Part shown: piece after piece, positions 1 to 14,100 of the stretch
How the letters are laid out: every line of letters starts with the position of its first letter
Position numbering within the stretch: position 1 is the first letter of the stretch
Assembly (NCBI GenBank): GCA_903813345.2
Contig: CAIIXF020000004.1
Coordinates: 221,513-285,512, forward strand
Source: Owenia fusiformis
Taxonomy: Eukaryota; Annelida; Polychaeta; Sabellida; Oweniidae
Length of the DNA: 64,000 bases
Direction: 5' to 3'
The notes under the pieces: model-generated
Told to the model about the DNA's origin: nothing
Databases searched by the model: none
Seen by the model: only the letters and a program-made list of their open reading frames with translations
Position numbers and translations under genes: made by a program

Positions 1-800
1 AAACCATTGTCAGTTCTTATGTGACAGGTAGAGTATATTTAGTTGATCCTAGGATGATGCCATTAGTGGTGACATCTCCTATTGTCATTAATGTAGAGCG
101 GCCGGACATCTCGATCCTGTTGCGGATCCTCTCCCTTATATGTTGGTCATAATAAGGGCCCAAGATGTTTCGAACTCATGGGGGTATTCCATGATATGTT
201 TCTCATCAGCGGCCAAAGAAAAAAGGTGTTGTTTTCAGAGAGTGTTGGTTGGGTGTTTTTGTGTTCCAGTTTGGTTGTGCCTGATTGTGTTTTGATTGTT
301 TTGTGTAAAATTGTGTTGTTCTTCGTCCATTATGGGTTGTGTTTTGGTTTTGTTGTTTTATTATTTGGTTGTGCCAAATTGTGTTGCGTATATTTGACAA
401 TTGGTTGTGTTTTCGGAGGTTAAACTAAGGTTGTAGTATTGGGTTGTGTCGTATTGTGTTGTTGGCTTGTAGTTGGGTTGTGTCTGGTTGTTTATTTAGC
501 CTGGTTTCGAGTTGTGCCTTATTGTGTTATGTTAATTTTAAAATGCGTTGTGTTATGTTGTGATTTTGTTATGCTGGTCGGGGGGCAGGTTGTGCCCAGT
601 CAGGTTAGGTATCTGGTTGAGTCCGATTGTGTTATGTGGTTGGTTGTGCCTGATCGTTAAATGAGGGGTGGTGGCGGGATGTGCCCGATTATGTTAAGAT
701 AGGTGGTCGGTTGTGCCTAGTCGGGTGAGTTTATTTGGTTGTGTTCGGTTGTGTTGTGTGATCTCTCTGTGTTGGGGTTTTAGTTTGGTTGTTCCTATCC
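1..800. repeat. T/G-rich degenerate tandem repeat
   Basis: From about 240 to 800 the plus strand is dominated by diverged copies of words such as GGTTGTGCC and GATTGTGTT, separated by short variable spacers. The plus strand is almost devoid of A/C-rich words, so strand composition is very skewed. Open frames here are by-products of the low complexity. I see no gene. Confidence 0.7.
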
Positions 801-2111
801 GTCTGGTCTCTGTATCTGTCTTCAGTAAACCTAAAATAAGAATACTGCAATGTTCCATGGTGGCGTTTTTTAATTACAGGTCGTGTAGACCATTCTTGCT
901 TGACTAGCAAAACATTGACTTTCGGACGTTTGCGGCATTTCGCCTTTTACATCATATACTTTAATCCTAGAATACTTACAATATTTTACCATACCGTAAG
1001 CCTATTCATTTGGCCATTCAATCGTAAACTAAATTTTGTCTTGAAAAAGTAAATTTTCCAGATTTGTTGAAATTTCTACCAGAATTTGTCTGCTCCCCCT
1101 CCGTTCAATTTCTACGATCACCGGCCATGGGATTGAATAGAAACTCACTCCATGTCAAAATACAAATGGCTACAACCAATAACAACAGTCAATAACATTT
1201 AGATATCTTATAACAACAGACAGGGCCGTCCATATATTCATCCCATTGAGTTAGCTTCATTCCCCGTTTCAGTTAGCTTCATTCCTACGTCATCACTAAC
1301 TTCAGTTAGAGTCATTCTAAGTGAAGCCGTTTTCTTTCAATTTCTCTAATATCGAGGGTGCGTGAGCCTTTATTTGTGGTTGTTTACAATCATATCTTTA
1401 TTAGTTTGCATGGCGAAACTTTTGGGATCAAGATTCAGCTTGGTTTGGCTGTAATTGGAGATTTATCGAAAACGAACGAATTTTGTCCACCATCTTGAAT
1501 GAAGCTAACTGCAGTTAGAGTCATCCAGTTGTGGAACAGTGAAAGTGATATGAGAGCATGTTGTACATTTAGTGAAAGCAGTGAATATTACCTGATTGCT
1601 CATTGGATACATCTACCTTGGTGCTGCCATCTACAGGATCCCCTGGGGATTTATTGAGCAACTATGGAGAATAAAGCGGTTATTAGTTTCTGTTTATTTT
1701 AAAACCAAAACAAAACTATTACATATAACTGATACACAAGGTCTAGTAGATGTTTTTATTTCAAAATATTCCTCAGCACATTTCATTAACATGACCAGTT
1801 ATGAAAGTTCAGTATTATATATGTTTTTCAAAAGGATTGATAAGATACATGTAGTATTGATAAATTTCAACAATTATTTTATTAGACTAGTACAACCAAA
1901 TTTTAACTCATATAGTAGACATTTATATTAAAATATACAAAGATATTTGGCCAATTAGAAAACTGAAAAACACTAGAGAACAAATTAATAAAAATGTAAG
2001 TCTCCCTGATGGTGTCATCGAAATTGACATTGTGTACATTACTCAATCACAGTCATAGTGATGGTTAGTCGCATATGTTGACAATTCAAAATATGATATT
2101 TGAACACCTAC
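801..2111. other. no recognisable gene; possible tail of centrobin
   Basis: This stretch is ordinary AT-rich sequence with short GTTAGCTTCATTC-type repeats around 1245-1320. The centrobin gene on the minus strand should continue 3' of its exon at 2112-2281, because that exon ends at a good GT donor without a stop. I could not recognise a following acceptor plus conserved exon here, so the gene's end may lie in this stretch or beyond the left edge of the window. Confidence 0.4.
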
Positions 2112-5100
2112 CATCTTTATGTAATGTTGGAGTTCATTTTGCTTCAACTCATGATCATCAAACTTCTGTGTCATATCATCGTACTGCTCTGTAAGTGTGT
2201 TGTCATGTATGGAAGATGTCTCACTGATGGGACCTGTGCTGACACCTGGAGGTATGTCACCAGTATCACTTTTGCCATCAACTGAAGTATAAATAATTGC
2301 GAAAATGTTAATTATTACCACGGCTAATCAATGTTTAAATGTTTCAAACAAAAATATTATGGATTGAATATAGAATTTCGGAATCTACTCACTGTTGCTA
2401 CAGTCGCTCTCTTGTAGAAGAGGCTTGAAAGTGTCTTGACCTTGACCTCCAATATGACTTCTATGCTGTTGAGTATTTGTATTATACAAATATGCCTGAC
2501 TGTTCTGTATATTAGGAGTATGAAGTAACTGAGCTCCTGAATAATTTGTATGACCTTGAACATTTCTGTTGGTGGTGGCGGCCATCTTGTCATGACCAAC
2601 CACATGTTGATTATAACTTCCATCACTGGCCCTCTGTGATGTCACTGTGTTATGTTGAGTTCTGGAAGTATTTCTTAGTTGGTTATAACTAGAGTTCATA
2701 TTAAGTTGAGATGATTGAGATCTTGCTGATGGGAGGTTTCCAATTTCTGATCCATCACCACTTGGAATGTTGGCATTATTTGCTATTAGGCTCGAGTTCA
2801 TGGGGGTTGTAGTATAATTATTGACCCAAGTATTGTTTGATCTTTGTGCTTCAGCTTGAGATCTGTCTCCTGTGCCTTGTGAATGATAAGCACTGGCTGG
2901 TATTTGACCTTGGTTTTGATTTGTTGGTAGTTTTTGACCTTGCATTTGATTGGATGGAAGAAGATGACCTTGAACCTGATTGGATGAGAGTCTTTGTCCT
3001 TGATTTTGACTGGCTGACATCGATGTTGTCATGGCAACATCAGAGCCATCTCCATTACCATACTGTGTATGAACAGGATTGTTCCTGGGGTGCATGCTAC
3101 CAACTCCAACCCCTCTTGGTTGCTCTGGTAGACTGAAATACAATACATTTGATCTTCATGTTAAAGTAAATGCATGTTCATTAATAGAATGGAATCAGTG
3201 GAAAGCTATATACATCTATACTGTCCTCAAAATGAAGAGAAATAGGTCTGGTGTAGAAATACAATTACTAAACCTGTGGGAAGAAAAACCTGTTTACTCT
3301 CCTTACAATGAAAATCTGAATTAAAAGTATTCAAATCGTTTTGCAATGCATGAACAGACTCAGATTCTTGCCAAAGTTAAAAGTTCATATCTAAATCAAA
3401 TGCAGGAATTTCTCGAAAGCAAATTATTGTGTAGTTTACCTCTGCAGGAATCTGGCCATGTGGTCCCCATTTACACCTGGGACATTGAGAGAAGCTCCTG
3501 TGGTCATTTGTGATTGGTTATTTATCTGTGATGTCACAATGCGGCTTTGAGATGTGACAATATTGCTATTTGATGTCACAATGGGCCTGTTGCTATGGAC
3601 ACTTACGGAGTCAAGGTTGCTTTCTCTACCAGGACTTGTGTAAACTGGAGCCCCGCCACCAAGAACCTGACCACGATCCTAGAATAATTGAGTGAATTAA
3701 GTGTAATAAAACTAGACTCAACAGACTAGATGCAAGTAGAAATAATCTTGATTTACGTAATTAAATAATCAGTCAATGTGATGTCATATTTGAAATCTAT
3801 GTGTAAAAATACATCTTGAAATGTGGTTTCAAAAATTGTTTATTAACATTCAATTTTTTTTGAAAATGTGTATTCTAGTTCGAGGAGATTCCCCATAGAC
3901 CCCATGTTACAAAATCACAAAAAGGGAAATATCTTTTCTTGTATTGGACAGATATTTTCTTTTACTGGAGATATTTTATTAGATACATATGAGTGATATG
4001 AAAGTTGATGCACTGAACTGATGAATATTCAAGTGAAAGGGAACTCTACTATTCCCGCCATGCTATCTGACCTGAATTAATCGCCTGGTGGTGAAACTGG
4101 TAACTACCTACTTGCATCTAAGTTATTAAGATCTCATAAGATGACGATCCGAAGACCTTTCAGATGAGGGGCTTCAATATCCCTATCAGAAAATATCATG
4201 GGATAATGATGATATCTCAACAACAGTTTACTTACTGGAGAATCAGTTGCACCTAATAGCAACATGGCTTCATTAACATGGGAGTGCATCAGATTCTGTA
4301 GTTTTGCTGCTATATTTCTCTTCTGCATGTCTATCTGTCTGTTTTGAGCTTTTAATGAGGAAATTTCAGCCAGAGATTCAGTTAATCTGAAATATAAATA
4401 TTCTCAAAAACTTCATATTTTATGTATTGAATCCATTCACGGGAAGAATCAGGAGAATATGTAAACTTTAAAGGCCGGTTTTAAACTTGCTAGCAACTCT
4501 CATTAAAATATCAGGGTACACCCATACTTTAACATGGTATAGAAACCCAGGATAAGTAAGTAACAGCACTGCTATATACTCAATTTTGATTGGCTAATCT
4601 TGGGGACTTTTCAATTTGAAAAATGTTATTTCTCTTTTTAAATGTCATATCACAACCAAACAATTTGAAGCAATACATTTTCTCAATCAATATGAAATTT
4701 GAGAAAATCGACCAGCTCTGTGGAAATTTTTATTTTGGATGTTCCATTAATCTGCTTCCTATTTATATCCCATGTCCCTCTTTAAGTATATCCATTTAGA
4801 GAACCATTGTATACTTTCCAAAATCAAATCTATTCATTGGAGGAATCATGAAAATAACGATTTCTTGGGTTATCATTTGGTATGAGAAATAATTTGAAAG
4901 GTTTCCTTAAGTTTTGATAGGACAGGAGCCTATATGTACTAACCTGTCATCATACTGCTGAATTTGTTGCCTAATATGGGCATCTTTGCGTCTCATCTCT
5001 TCATGGAACTGTTGGAGCTGAGATTCCATTTCTCGACTATGACGCTGCGTTAATTCTACGACGTGTTTCCTGTGGACTTCCTGTAGGTCTGCCTCAACTG

Positions 5101-8100
5101 CTGCCATCTTTTGGTGAGCATCTTCTAACTTTTGGGAAATCTACAATGCATTATGGGATGTTCGGAAGAACCATGACATGAACTTCAAATTTTTCAACAG
5201 AATGTATGTTAGATGAACTGTTTTCAAATGCAAAAATATATAAAACTGTAGCAACTGAACAAGAAATAAAGTAAAGAGGTATGAGAGCAATGCATTAAAT
5301 CGTACAAAAATAGAAGAAAATCAGAGAATCTTTCTAATTCTCAGAAACAAAAAACACGAAAGAAGCATGAACAGATAAGACTTCAAGCAGATGGCCAGCA
5401 AATGATTAACTTATATAAAATACCTCTTTCTCAAGTTGGGCTTTCATATCCATCTCAAGTTTCCTCTTGCTGCTTTTCAACCTTGCATCCATTAAGCCAA
5501 GCTCAACCTTTAAACTCTCCTGAAAATATTCAAGTACTTTAAAATGTTGTCAAAAAATTGATGCTCATATAATATCATTGCATTGCACAACTATTGCATA
5601 TATTAAGAAATCAATAGTAAAAGGTTCTAAAATAAAAATTCCTTCCAATTTCTTCTTGACCCGAACTCATTTATCTTGAAGCATCAGCATATAAAATTTG
5701 AACCAAATTGGTCCATTGTTATTTGGTTTATAAAAGATTACATTTCTTCTTGAGCAGAACCCCTTTAACTCTAAGCATCAGCATATAAAATTTGAACTTA
5801 ATTCTCTCATTTTACAAACAGATAGGATGCTATATTGCTACACTTTTTAAGACTTTCTTGAAAACTAATTGATTTGCCACTCAAGGATTTCCATTTCTAG
5901 CGAAGACTTGATTTGGGTTGAATTTGCCAAAGCTTAGATGATATAAACATGGGATCTTACCTTATCTCTGCTGAGAGTATCAAACATGGGATCTTACCTT
6001 ATCTCTGCTGAGACTATCAAAGTCCACTTGCAGCTGTCTGTACTGATTCTGAACTGCAGCTAACTGCTGTTTACTTTCATCTGATGCCCTTTGCTGTTCA
6101 TCAACCCTGTCCTTTAAAAATGACAAATCCCATAATGCACCAAATGGAGCAGTTGACAATTTATCCCATCATGCATAAATGGACAGACATATCCCATAAT
6201 GCACCAATGGTGCAGGTGACATATCATGATACATCAACGGAGCAAGTGACACAATTATTGTTGCCAGAAGCCAAAAACTTAAGATGCAGAAAGTAAGCTA
6301 TTTTGATTTGATTGCTTTAAGAATTTCACTCTGAATAAAATGGTTTTAATGAACTGTGATTCGGATTTTCCCAAAATGCCGTGGTCATAAGTTTTGTTTC
6401 AAACATTTAATTAATCAATTCGAAAAAAACTCAGAGTGCCGACAGTAAGTTTTCACCTTGCCACATTTTCCACTCAACTAAAGGGCATATACCTGGACTT
6501 AGAGCATTTAACTGTTCCAAAGGGCTACCTGGACCATGGATCAAAAGGACAAAACAAAACTATTTTTACCTGTTCTTTCTTGAGGACTTGTATCTGCATA
6601 GTAGTAATCTCATCTATCTTCGAGACAAATTCTTTCTCCTTTTCTGCCCAACCGGCTCGTTCCTGAAATTTTTGTTTTTGAAAATCTGGTATGTTCACTC
6701 ATTATAGGCAGAATTAGTTCAATCAAAACTTCTCTTATGTTGAATTAAACGCTCATGCGCTGTTACCCCACTTTGTTCCTTACTCACTCTGTAGCTTCTC
6801 GAGTCTCAATGCATGCACTGTGCAAGACCGGGTGGATCCGTAAGCGTCTTCTGCTGTTAACTCCCGCCCATTATGGAAACCATAATGAGACACAACGCAT
6901 GCACAGAGAACAAGCTAGAGTGGTAGAAACAAGATGTCGAATTAATGAGGCAACCATGCAGCACTGCTTCGCAACCATATCCATCTGGAGCATCTCTCTG
7001 CTACTGCTCCGATTTCTGTACTTGCTCTTTTCCTCTTGGTAGATGGCATTCCAAGGGATTTCAGCATCCAAGTCACTGACTTCCCGGCAAATCCTCTACA
7101 TCCTACTTCCACAGGAAAGCTGTGGGCTTTCCAACCGTTCTGCGTTGCCTCTGTGATGATGTCCTCATATTTTGATTGTTTTATCTCGTGGGAAATCTCC
7201 ATCCTTTCTTCCCATGGGACAGTAAGTTCTACTAAGATAACACACCTCCTGTTGTCTGATGTAATGACAATATCTGGTCTTAGTGTGGTGGTAGCTATCT
7301 CTTGGGGGAATACTAACTTCTTGCCCAAATCAACTCCGATTTTCCAGTCAGTTGCAGTCTGAAGGATTCTTGGTAACTTGATTGGCTTCTGTTGTTGGGG
7401 TCCTTTACTCTCACCTTCTCTTAGGAAAGACGTCCATTGTGCTGTCTCCTTTACTTGTGGGCTGGCTTTGCAAGTAATAATGTTGTCTATTTGTCTGACT
7501 ATTTCTCTCAGAACCTGGTCATGCCTCCAAGTGTAGCGGTGTTCTCCTAGTGCAACATTACATGAGCTCAGGATATGCTTTAGAGAAGCAGGCTGATCTT
7601 TGCAAAGAGTACACGTCGGGTCTTCGATCATACCCCACAATGAAAGATTACATGGTGTGGGAAGTGTGTCACTGAGAGATTTAAGGAGAAAGGCTAGAGA
7701 TGTCTCAGATGTCTGTAACAGATCTTTCCCAGTTAGCCTTCTGCCCACTACTGCCTCCCAGTTGAGCCATGCCCCCTGCTTGGCCATTCCAGTGGCCTTG
7801 ACTAATCTTGACTCCTCCTCAGATTTCCTTATTTCACCAGTGACCATCTTCCTTTTCTCTCTTGCATCTGCTTTTGACCATGGGACTCTCCCATAACTCC
7901 CAAGTCCTCTTCGTCCTTCTGCAACTGTTCCTACAATATCGCTCTGCCTGAGTCTGCCTTCTGCATTGGTGATTGCTGTCTGGGCAGACCATTTCCTCGT
8001 TCTTGATGTTGTCGCTTCCGTTGATCTAGCTGTTGGATCTTTTGAATCTCTAAGAAGCATTGCTGTTCGTACTTTTGTCACCTTAAACTCTTCGACTATG

Positions 8101-11100
8101 GAGGAGGTGGGGATTGCAGCTGGAGATGAAGTGCTATAAAGGTTGACTGCACTAAATGACTTAGGGACTCCTTTCCATTTCCGAAGAAATTTGCTGGCGG
8201 TCCTTTCTAAAGCTTCAATTGCCGTCATGGAGAAGTCATACATTGTGAATGGCCAATTCAACCTAGGGATGACTCCGTACTGGAAGCACCAGATCTTAAG
8301 CTTTCCAGGTAGTGAAGTCTTGTCGATAGTTTTCATCCAGGTTATAAGTTGGCATAATGTATCTGCTATGTGTGTCTTGTCGTTCAGGTTGTGGTCAAAC
8401 CATTTCCCAAGGCATTTGATAGGATTCTCGTTGATAGTAGGAATGGTCTCTCCCTGCATTGTAAACTTGCTGTCTACTATTTTACCTTTCTTCAAGATAA
8501 GGCTTCTAGATTTCTTGGGCTTGAATGTTAATCTACCCCAAGTAGCAAGTTCTTCCAAACGAGAAAGAACCCATCTCATCCCAATTTCTTGGCATGTCAT
8601 GGCTGTTATGTCGTCCATGAAAGCTCTGCAAGGTGGATGGCGTGTTCCACCAGATGCTACTGGACCCCTGCATTCCTTTGCTGCATCAGTAAGCAAGATA
8701 TTCATGGCTGCAACAAACAAGATCACTGACACAGAACAACCAGCCATGATGCCCTTCTCAAGGCGTTGCCAGTCAGACGTGATGTCACCTGCAGAAAACC
8801 GCATATGTAGTCCTCCAAGGTGTAGTTTAACCAGTGTTGTTACGTCAGGTGGTATATGATAATGTTCAAGAGCAGTATAAATCAGCTGATGGGGCACACT
8901 AGGATAGGCCTTGGCTAGATCCAACCATACAACAGAGAGATCTTTCTTCTCTTTCTTGGCTTCCCCAATCAGCTTGGTAATAGCTGCTGTATGCTCAACG
9001 CAGCCGGAAAAGCCTGTAATTCCGCCCTTTTGAACAGAAGTGTCGACATACTTGTTCTTCATGAAAAAGTTGGTGAATCGTTTGGCTATTATAGCCCAGA
9101 AGATCTTGCCTTCAACACTTAGTAGGGAGATTTCTCGAAAATGGTCGAGAGAACTTGAATTCTCTTCCTTGGGAACAAAGCAGCCCTCTGCTATCAGCCA
9201 TGAATCAGGGATTTCTTTCTTTGTCCATAAAACCTGCATGAGTCTTGAAAGTCGTAGGGTCAGTAATGGGCAGTTCTTGTAGATCTTATAGGTTAGCCCA
9301 CTTGGACCAGGTGCTGAGCCAGATCTGCCTTTCTTTATGACTTGTTGGACTTCAGTCAGCTTGATTTGTGTTGTGTCAAACTGGTGTTCAGGTAAAGGGG
9401 CAGGTGAAATGTTGGGTTTGTCTGTCAAGGGCTCATTTCGTCTTGGATCTGTATGGGCTGCTTTCACACTTGCATTCATTTCTTCTTTGGTGCATTGCAA
9501 GTTTCCAGATTTTGGTTTACCTAAGAGATCGCCAACAAACTGGAAAGGGCTCTTGAAGAACTTACTCCTAACTTTCCTCTTTTCAGACCTCTTCTTCCTC
9601 AAGTTGTCAGCTTTCCTGAGAAGCAAAAGTCTTCGTCTTAAGTCATCTCTCAAACGCCTAAGACCTTCTTTCTCGAAATGGCTAGCTTTGAGATAGGCTT
9701 TCTTTAATCTTCTAAGGTCTTTCCGGATGTTGCCTATTTCCATCTGTCTTCTGCTGGGCCCTCTCTCACTCTGAACTCCATCGACCCTTTCTTCAAGTCC
9801 AAATCTGTCCATGCATATGTCATATACTATGATTGTCATCACCTTGACTTTCCTCTTGGCATCTCCCTTCAAGGTATTGTTGAGAATTTGCTCCAAGTCA
9901 GTATCCAGGTTTTTCCACTCAGAACTTGATGCTGGTGGTAGCTTAAGCTTTGGCTTTCTTTCTACAACTGGTGCTTGCACTGCTACTTCCTGCACTCTAG
10001 TGGTCACCTCTTCCTCTACAGGGACTACCTGGACACTGTGGTTGTTTACCGGGTCTGGGTTGTCTCTCGTCTCACGAGGGGTATTCACCTCTCTGCGTTG
10101 TGTTGGAATTGGTGAGCACTTCGTTTTGCCTTGATGTATTCTCACGCCATGCCAGTTTTTGAAAGTTCTTCCGCAACAATAAACTATGACAGAAGTTGCC
10201 TAAATTTAGTTATATTTGTTCTGATTTGATTCATGAAACTTACTTATATTGCAAAATAATTTCACAACATGAGAAAATAAAAGAATGACCATAATGACGC
10301 CTTCTAGTGGTAGTTACCTGGTTCAAAGTCGTCTGCAAACTTTCCGTTTGCTTCTCAAGGTGTTGGCGGCCATCTTGTGCCCGATCTCTCTCTGCCTCGA
10401 TACGACGTATCCGCTCCTGTTCAGACTCAAGCAATGTGACTAACTGACCACGTTCTTGGTCAAGCTTTTCAATCTGAAATAAATGATGAAGGTTTAGTCT
10501 TTCTTCTTTCAAAAATATCAAATCATATATGCATTAATTGTGAAGTTAAGAGAAACTTAATTTTCCTGCCATTGGGCAGTTTTCCTGTTTTTCTTGTGCA
10601 ATGTGGGACATTTTCTGCTTTTGTATACTGTACTTACATAGGACTGTTTTTCCTGCTCAATGTGGGACATTTTCTCCCGTTCTGCTGCAACTTGTCTCAT
10701 TGCATTTGCTACTTCTTCCTCAAAACCTTTGACCATCTGAAAACATAGCAATTAGTCATTAATTGCTGAAAACATAGCAATTAGTCATTAATTGCTGAAA
10801 ACATAGCAATTAGTCATTAATTGCTGAAAATATAGCAATTAGTCATTAATTGCTGAAAATATAGCAATTAGTCATTAATTGCTGAAAATATAGCAATTAG
10901 TCATTAATTGCTGAAAATGTAGCAATTAGTCATTAATAGCTGAAAATATAGCAATGAGTCATTAATTGCTGAAAATGTAGCAAATAGTCATTAATTGCTG
11001 AAAATATAGCAATTAGTCATTAATAGCTGAAAATATAGCAATTAGTCATTAATTGCTGAAAATATAGCAATTAGTCATTAATTGCTGAAAATATAGCAAT

Positions 11101-14100
11101 TAGTCATTAATTGCTGAAATATCTTTATTTGTTTTACCTTCTGGTGATCTTTCTGGACTTGCTCTGCTAATTTCTTTTCAGCATTTAATTTTTCTATCAT
11201 TTCCTGTTTCTCCGCTTCATGACGTTTCCATCCTTCGACAACTTTCGCCAATGTCTAAAAACCATATACAGAAAATACATTTAAACAATATTCTCTCTTA
11301 AGACTGCACATTAACCAAAGATCACACATATCACCCTTGGTATACGCAGCTAACGAAAATTGACCGGTATGGGTCAAAAGCTGGACCGGTACGGGTTAAC
11401 GGTTTTATTTGAATTTAAAACAGCCATAACTTGCTCAATATTGACTTCCTCGTGTCTTATTTGAAATATATGATGCCTCCCGATGCTTTTAAGTACCCCA
11501 ATTTTTTACAGATTTTTAAACGGACCAAAACTCTCTAAATGCGCATTTACGCTCTTTTCTCTGTCTCATTTTCAGGATAACTTTTATTTAGTACTTCTAT
11601 TTTTCCCCATCAAGGTATGATAAAAATGACATGCTATTTACATCTTGTTAGTTTCAATGACGCGCCTTTGATTTTATAAAAAATGCCAGGTGTAACACAC
11701 ATGTATAAAGATTCCTAAATTATGTTCATGCTATTGCCCCGAACCGGTCCGTCTCCTCGCTGCAAGCAGGATGAAATTCTTTGTCACAAAGTTTGGCATT
11801 TTATATAAAATCAAACGCGCGTCATTGAAACTCACAAGATGTAAATAGCATGTCATTTACATCATACCTTGATGGGGAAAAATAGATCTTATATGTTAGA
11901 AGTACTAAATAAAAGTTATCGTGAAAATGAGACAGTCGTTCTCGAGAGAAAAGAGCATAAATGCGCATTTAGAGAGTTTTGGTCCGTTTAAAAATCTGTA
12001 AAAAATTGGGGTACTTAAAAGCATCGGGGGGCATCATATATTTCAAATTAGACACGAGGAAGTCAATATTGAGCAAGTTATGGCTGTTTTAAATTCAAAT
12101 AAAACCGTTAACCCGTACCGGTCCAGCTTTTGACCCGTACCGGTCAATTTTCGTTAGCTGCGTATACCAAGGGTGCATATAATATGTTGAATATAATCTC
12201 AGGAAAATTGAAAATTAGCTTATCTTTAAACATGATTTTACTCCTTTTTCAGCAGGGCTTGCAGATTTTTTGATTTCATTTGATTGCAAAGAAAGTAACA
12301 CAGAAGCCATAGAATATTTATAGTATAGTGAAAACTACTTAAAAGAAGTTAAAACACGGCATGTATTGAATTCCACCGATTAGCAATACTATTTTTCTCG
12401 ATGAGCGGTCTCAATAATTCAATAAAGTTAACTCTAAGAGCCCATTGTGCCCTTTAAAGCAGATATGAAATGGTATTTTTAACCTAAAGAAATCAATATA
12501 ATTTTTTGATAAATGTATTTAGACATGTTTTCTCATCAGTAGTGCGAAAACTATTTCACTCTAACGATCGTTATAGCTGCTTAATAAGCAATATTCGAAT
12601 TGGTTGTGACGTTATTGGCCCCCACGTGATATCTCACTGGTCCCCACGTGGCCCATAACGTCATAATGCCAAAATGTTTTGTTTTGGTTTACACTACAAT
12701 CCTATGGTTGCCGTGACGTTGTGATTACTAAGGAACCAATAAACCAAAGCTATATTTTGTATATGACGTTACTTATCACGTGGGGGCCAATTTGATTGAT
12801 CAGTTAGTTTTATTTCGTTATTTATGACCGTTAGCAGTTATCTAACATTTATTTTATAATGGCTATCGCAAGAACTCTACGTTGGGCTTACAATGGAGAA
12901 ACCCGCATTTTTGTAGCTGCAAGTTGAGAAAAGCTATTTCAGTTGTCCTTTAAGAGAGAATATGGCATGTTCCAAATGAAGACCATTTTGAAAACAGATG
13001 GTGACATCACTAAGCTAGGTATCAACATGAAGCTATTCTATTAAAAGCAGTACTTTCTTTTTGTCTTTGTATCCCATAAAGCCAATGACAAAGCAGATTC
13101 AACATTTTATAAGTTGTTAATGAACACCTACCTTATCAAGCTGCTCTATCATGCTGTCCTTCCTCTTGTCTGTTGACACGGCAACAGCCAGCTGTTGCTG
13201 CACCTCCAACATCTTGGCTTGTAGCTGCTGTATCTGCTTCTCACAGTGCTGCAATGAAATATCCCATAATGCATCTGGTTCAGCAGAAGATATATTGCAC
13301 AATGCAACTTCTTAAAAAAGAGATATCCCATAATGCAACTGATAAAGCAGAAGATATATCCCATCATGCAATAGACTAAACATAAGACATATCCCATAAT
13401 GCAACAAATGGATGAGTTGTGGCAATAATACAAACTAAGAATGTCCCATAATACCACTGAAAAGACATTTCCCATGATGCAACTGAAAAGCACTTACTCT
13501 TCTTCTGTATTTTTCTTTTTCTAAACTTTCCCTCAATTGTTGGTTTTCAGTATAAAGCAGATTATCGCTATAGCGACCATAGGTAGGTGATGAATCCATG
13601 AGATTCTTAGAGCTGAAAACAAAAGGAAATAATGCAATAAATATTTTGTAAAAAAGTAATACAGAAACCTAAGTGAATTTAGTACAACTTTGGTGGTCCT
13701 TAATTGCATTGTTGGGTAGAATTGACTTTTTTACAATAGCCCTTAGCAATAATTTTCAGTTCATGTTTTTGAATCATTGTACATGTGGAATTACAGATAT
13801 GGACCTACCCTAATATGGTAGAAGATACTATACTCCCAAATGATTCATCTTTCTGTCCAGTCACAGTCTCTGCTCCACCAGCTAACAGAGATTCTACATC
13901 ATTAGTGTGATCAAAATCAGATTTACCTGAAAAAGAATTTCAATATACTAATAAGTAATAGTAAATAACATTAAGAATTAACTGTCACTGTTTTATTATA
14001 CTTTGTAGTGTTATAACTTGCCAATAGGGCTCTGGGAAGTATGGCTTACCAATAGGGCTCAGGCAGTATGGTTTGCCAATGGGGTTCAAGGTAAATTTCA

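Noticed and set aside
178-660. Hydrophobic open frames rich in Cys/Val/Leu
   Set aside because: They are an artefact of the T/G-rich repeat, which reads as V, C, L and G codons.
8143-8859. 238-codon plus-strand frame
   Set aside because: It is antisense to the retrotransposon reverse transcriptase, with no independent features.
10737-11119. CRISPR-like array
   Set aside because: Direct 29-bp units have no spacers between them; it is a minisatellite in a eukaryotic intron.
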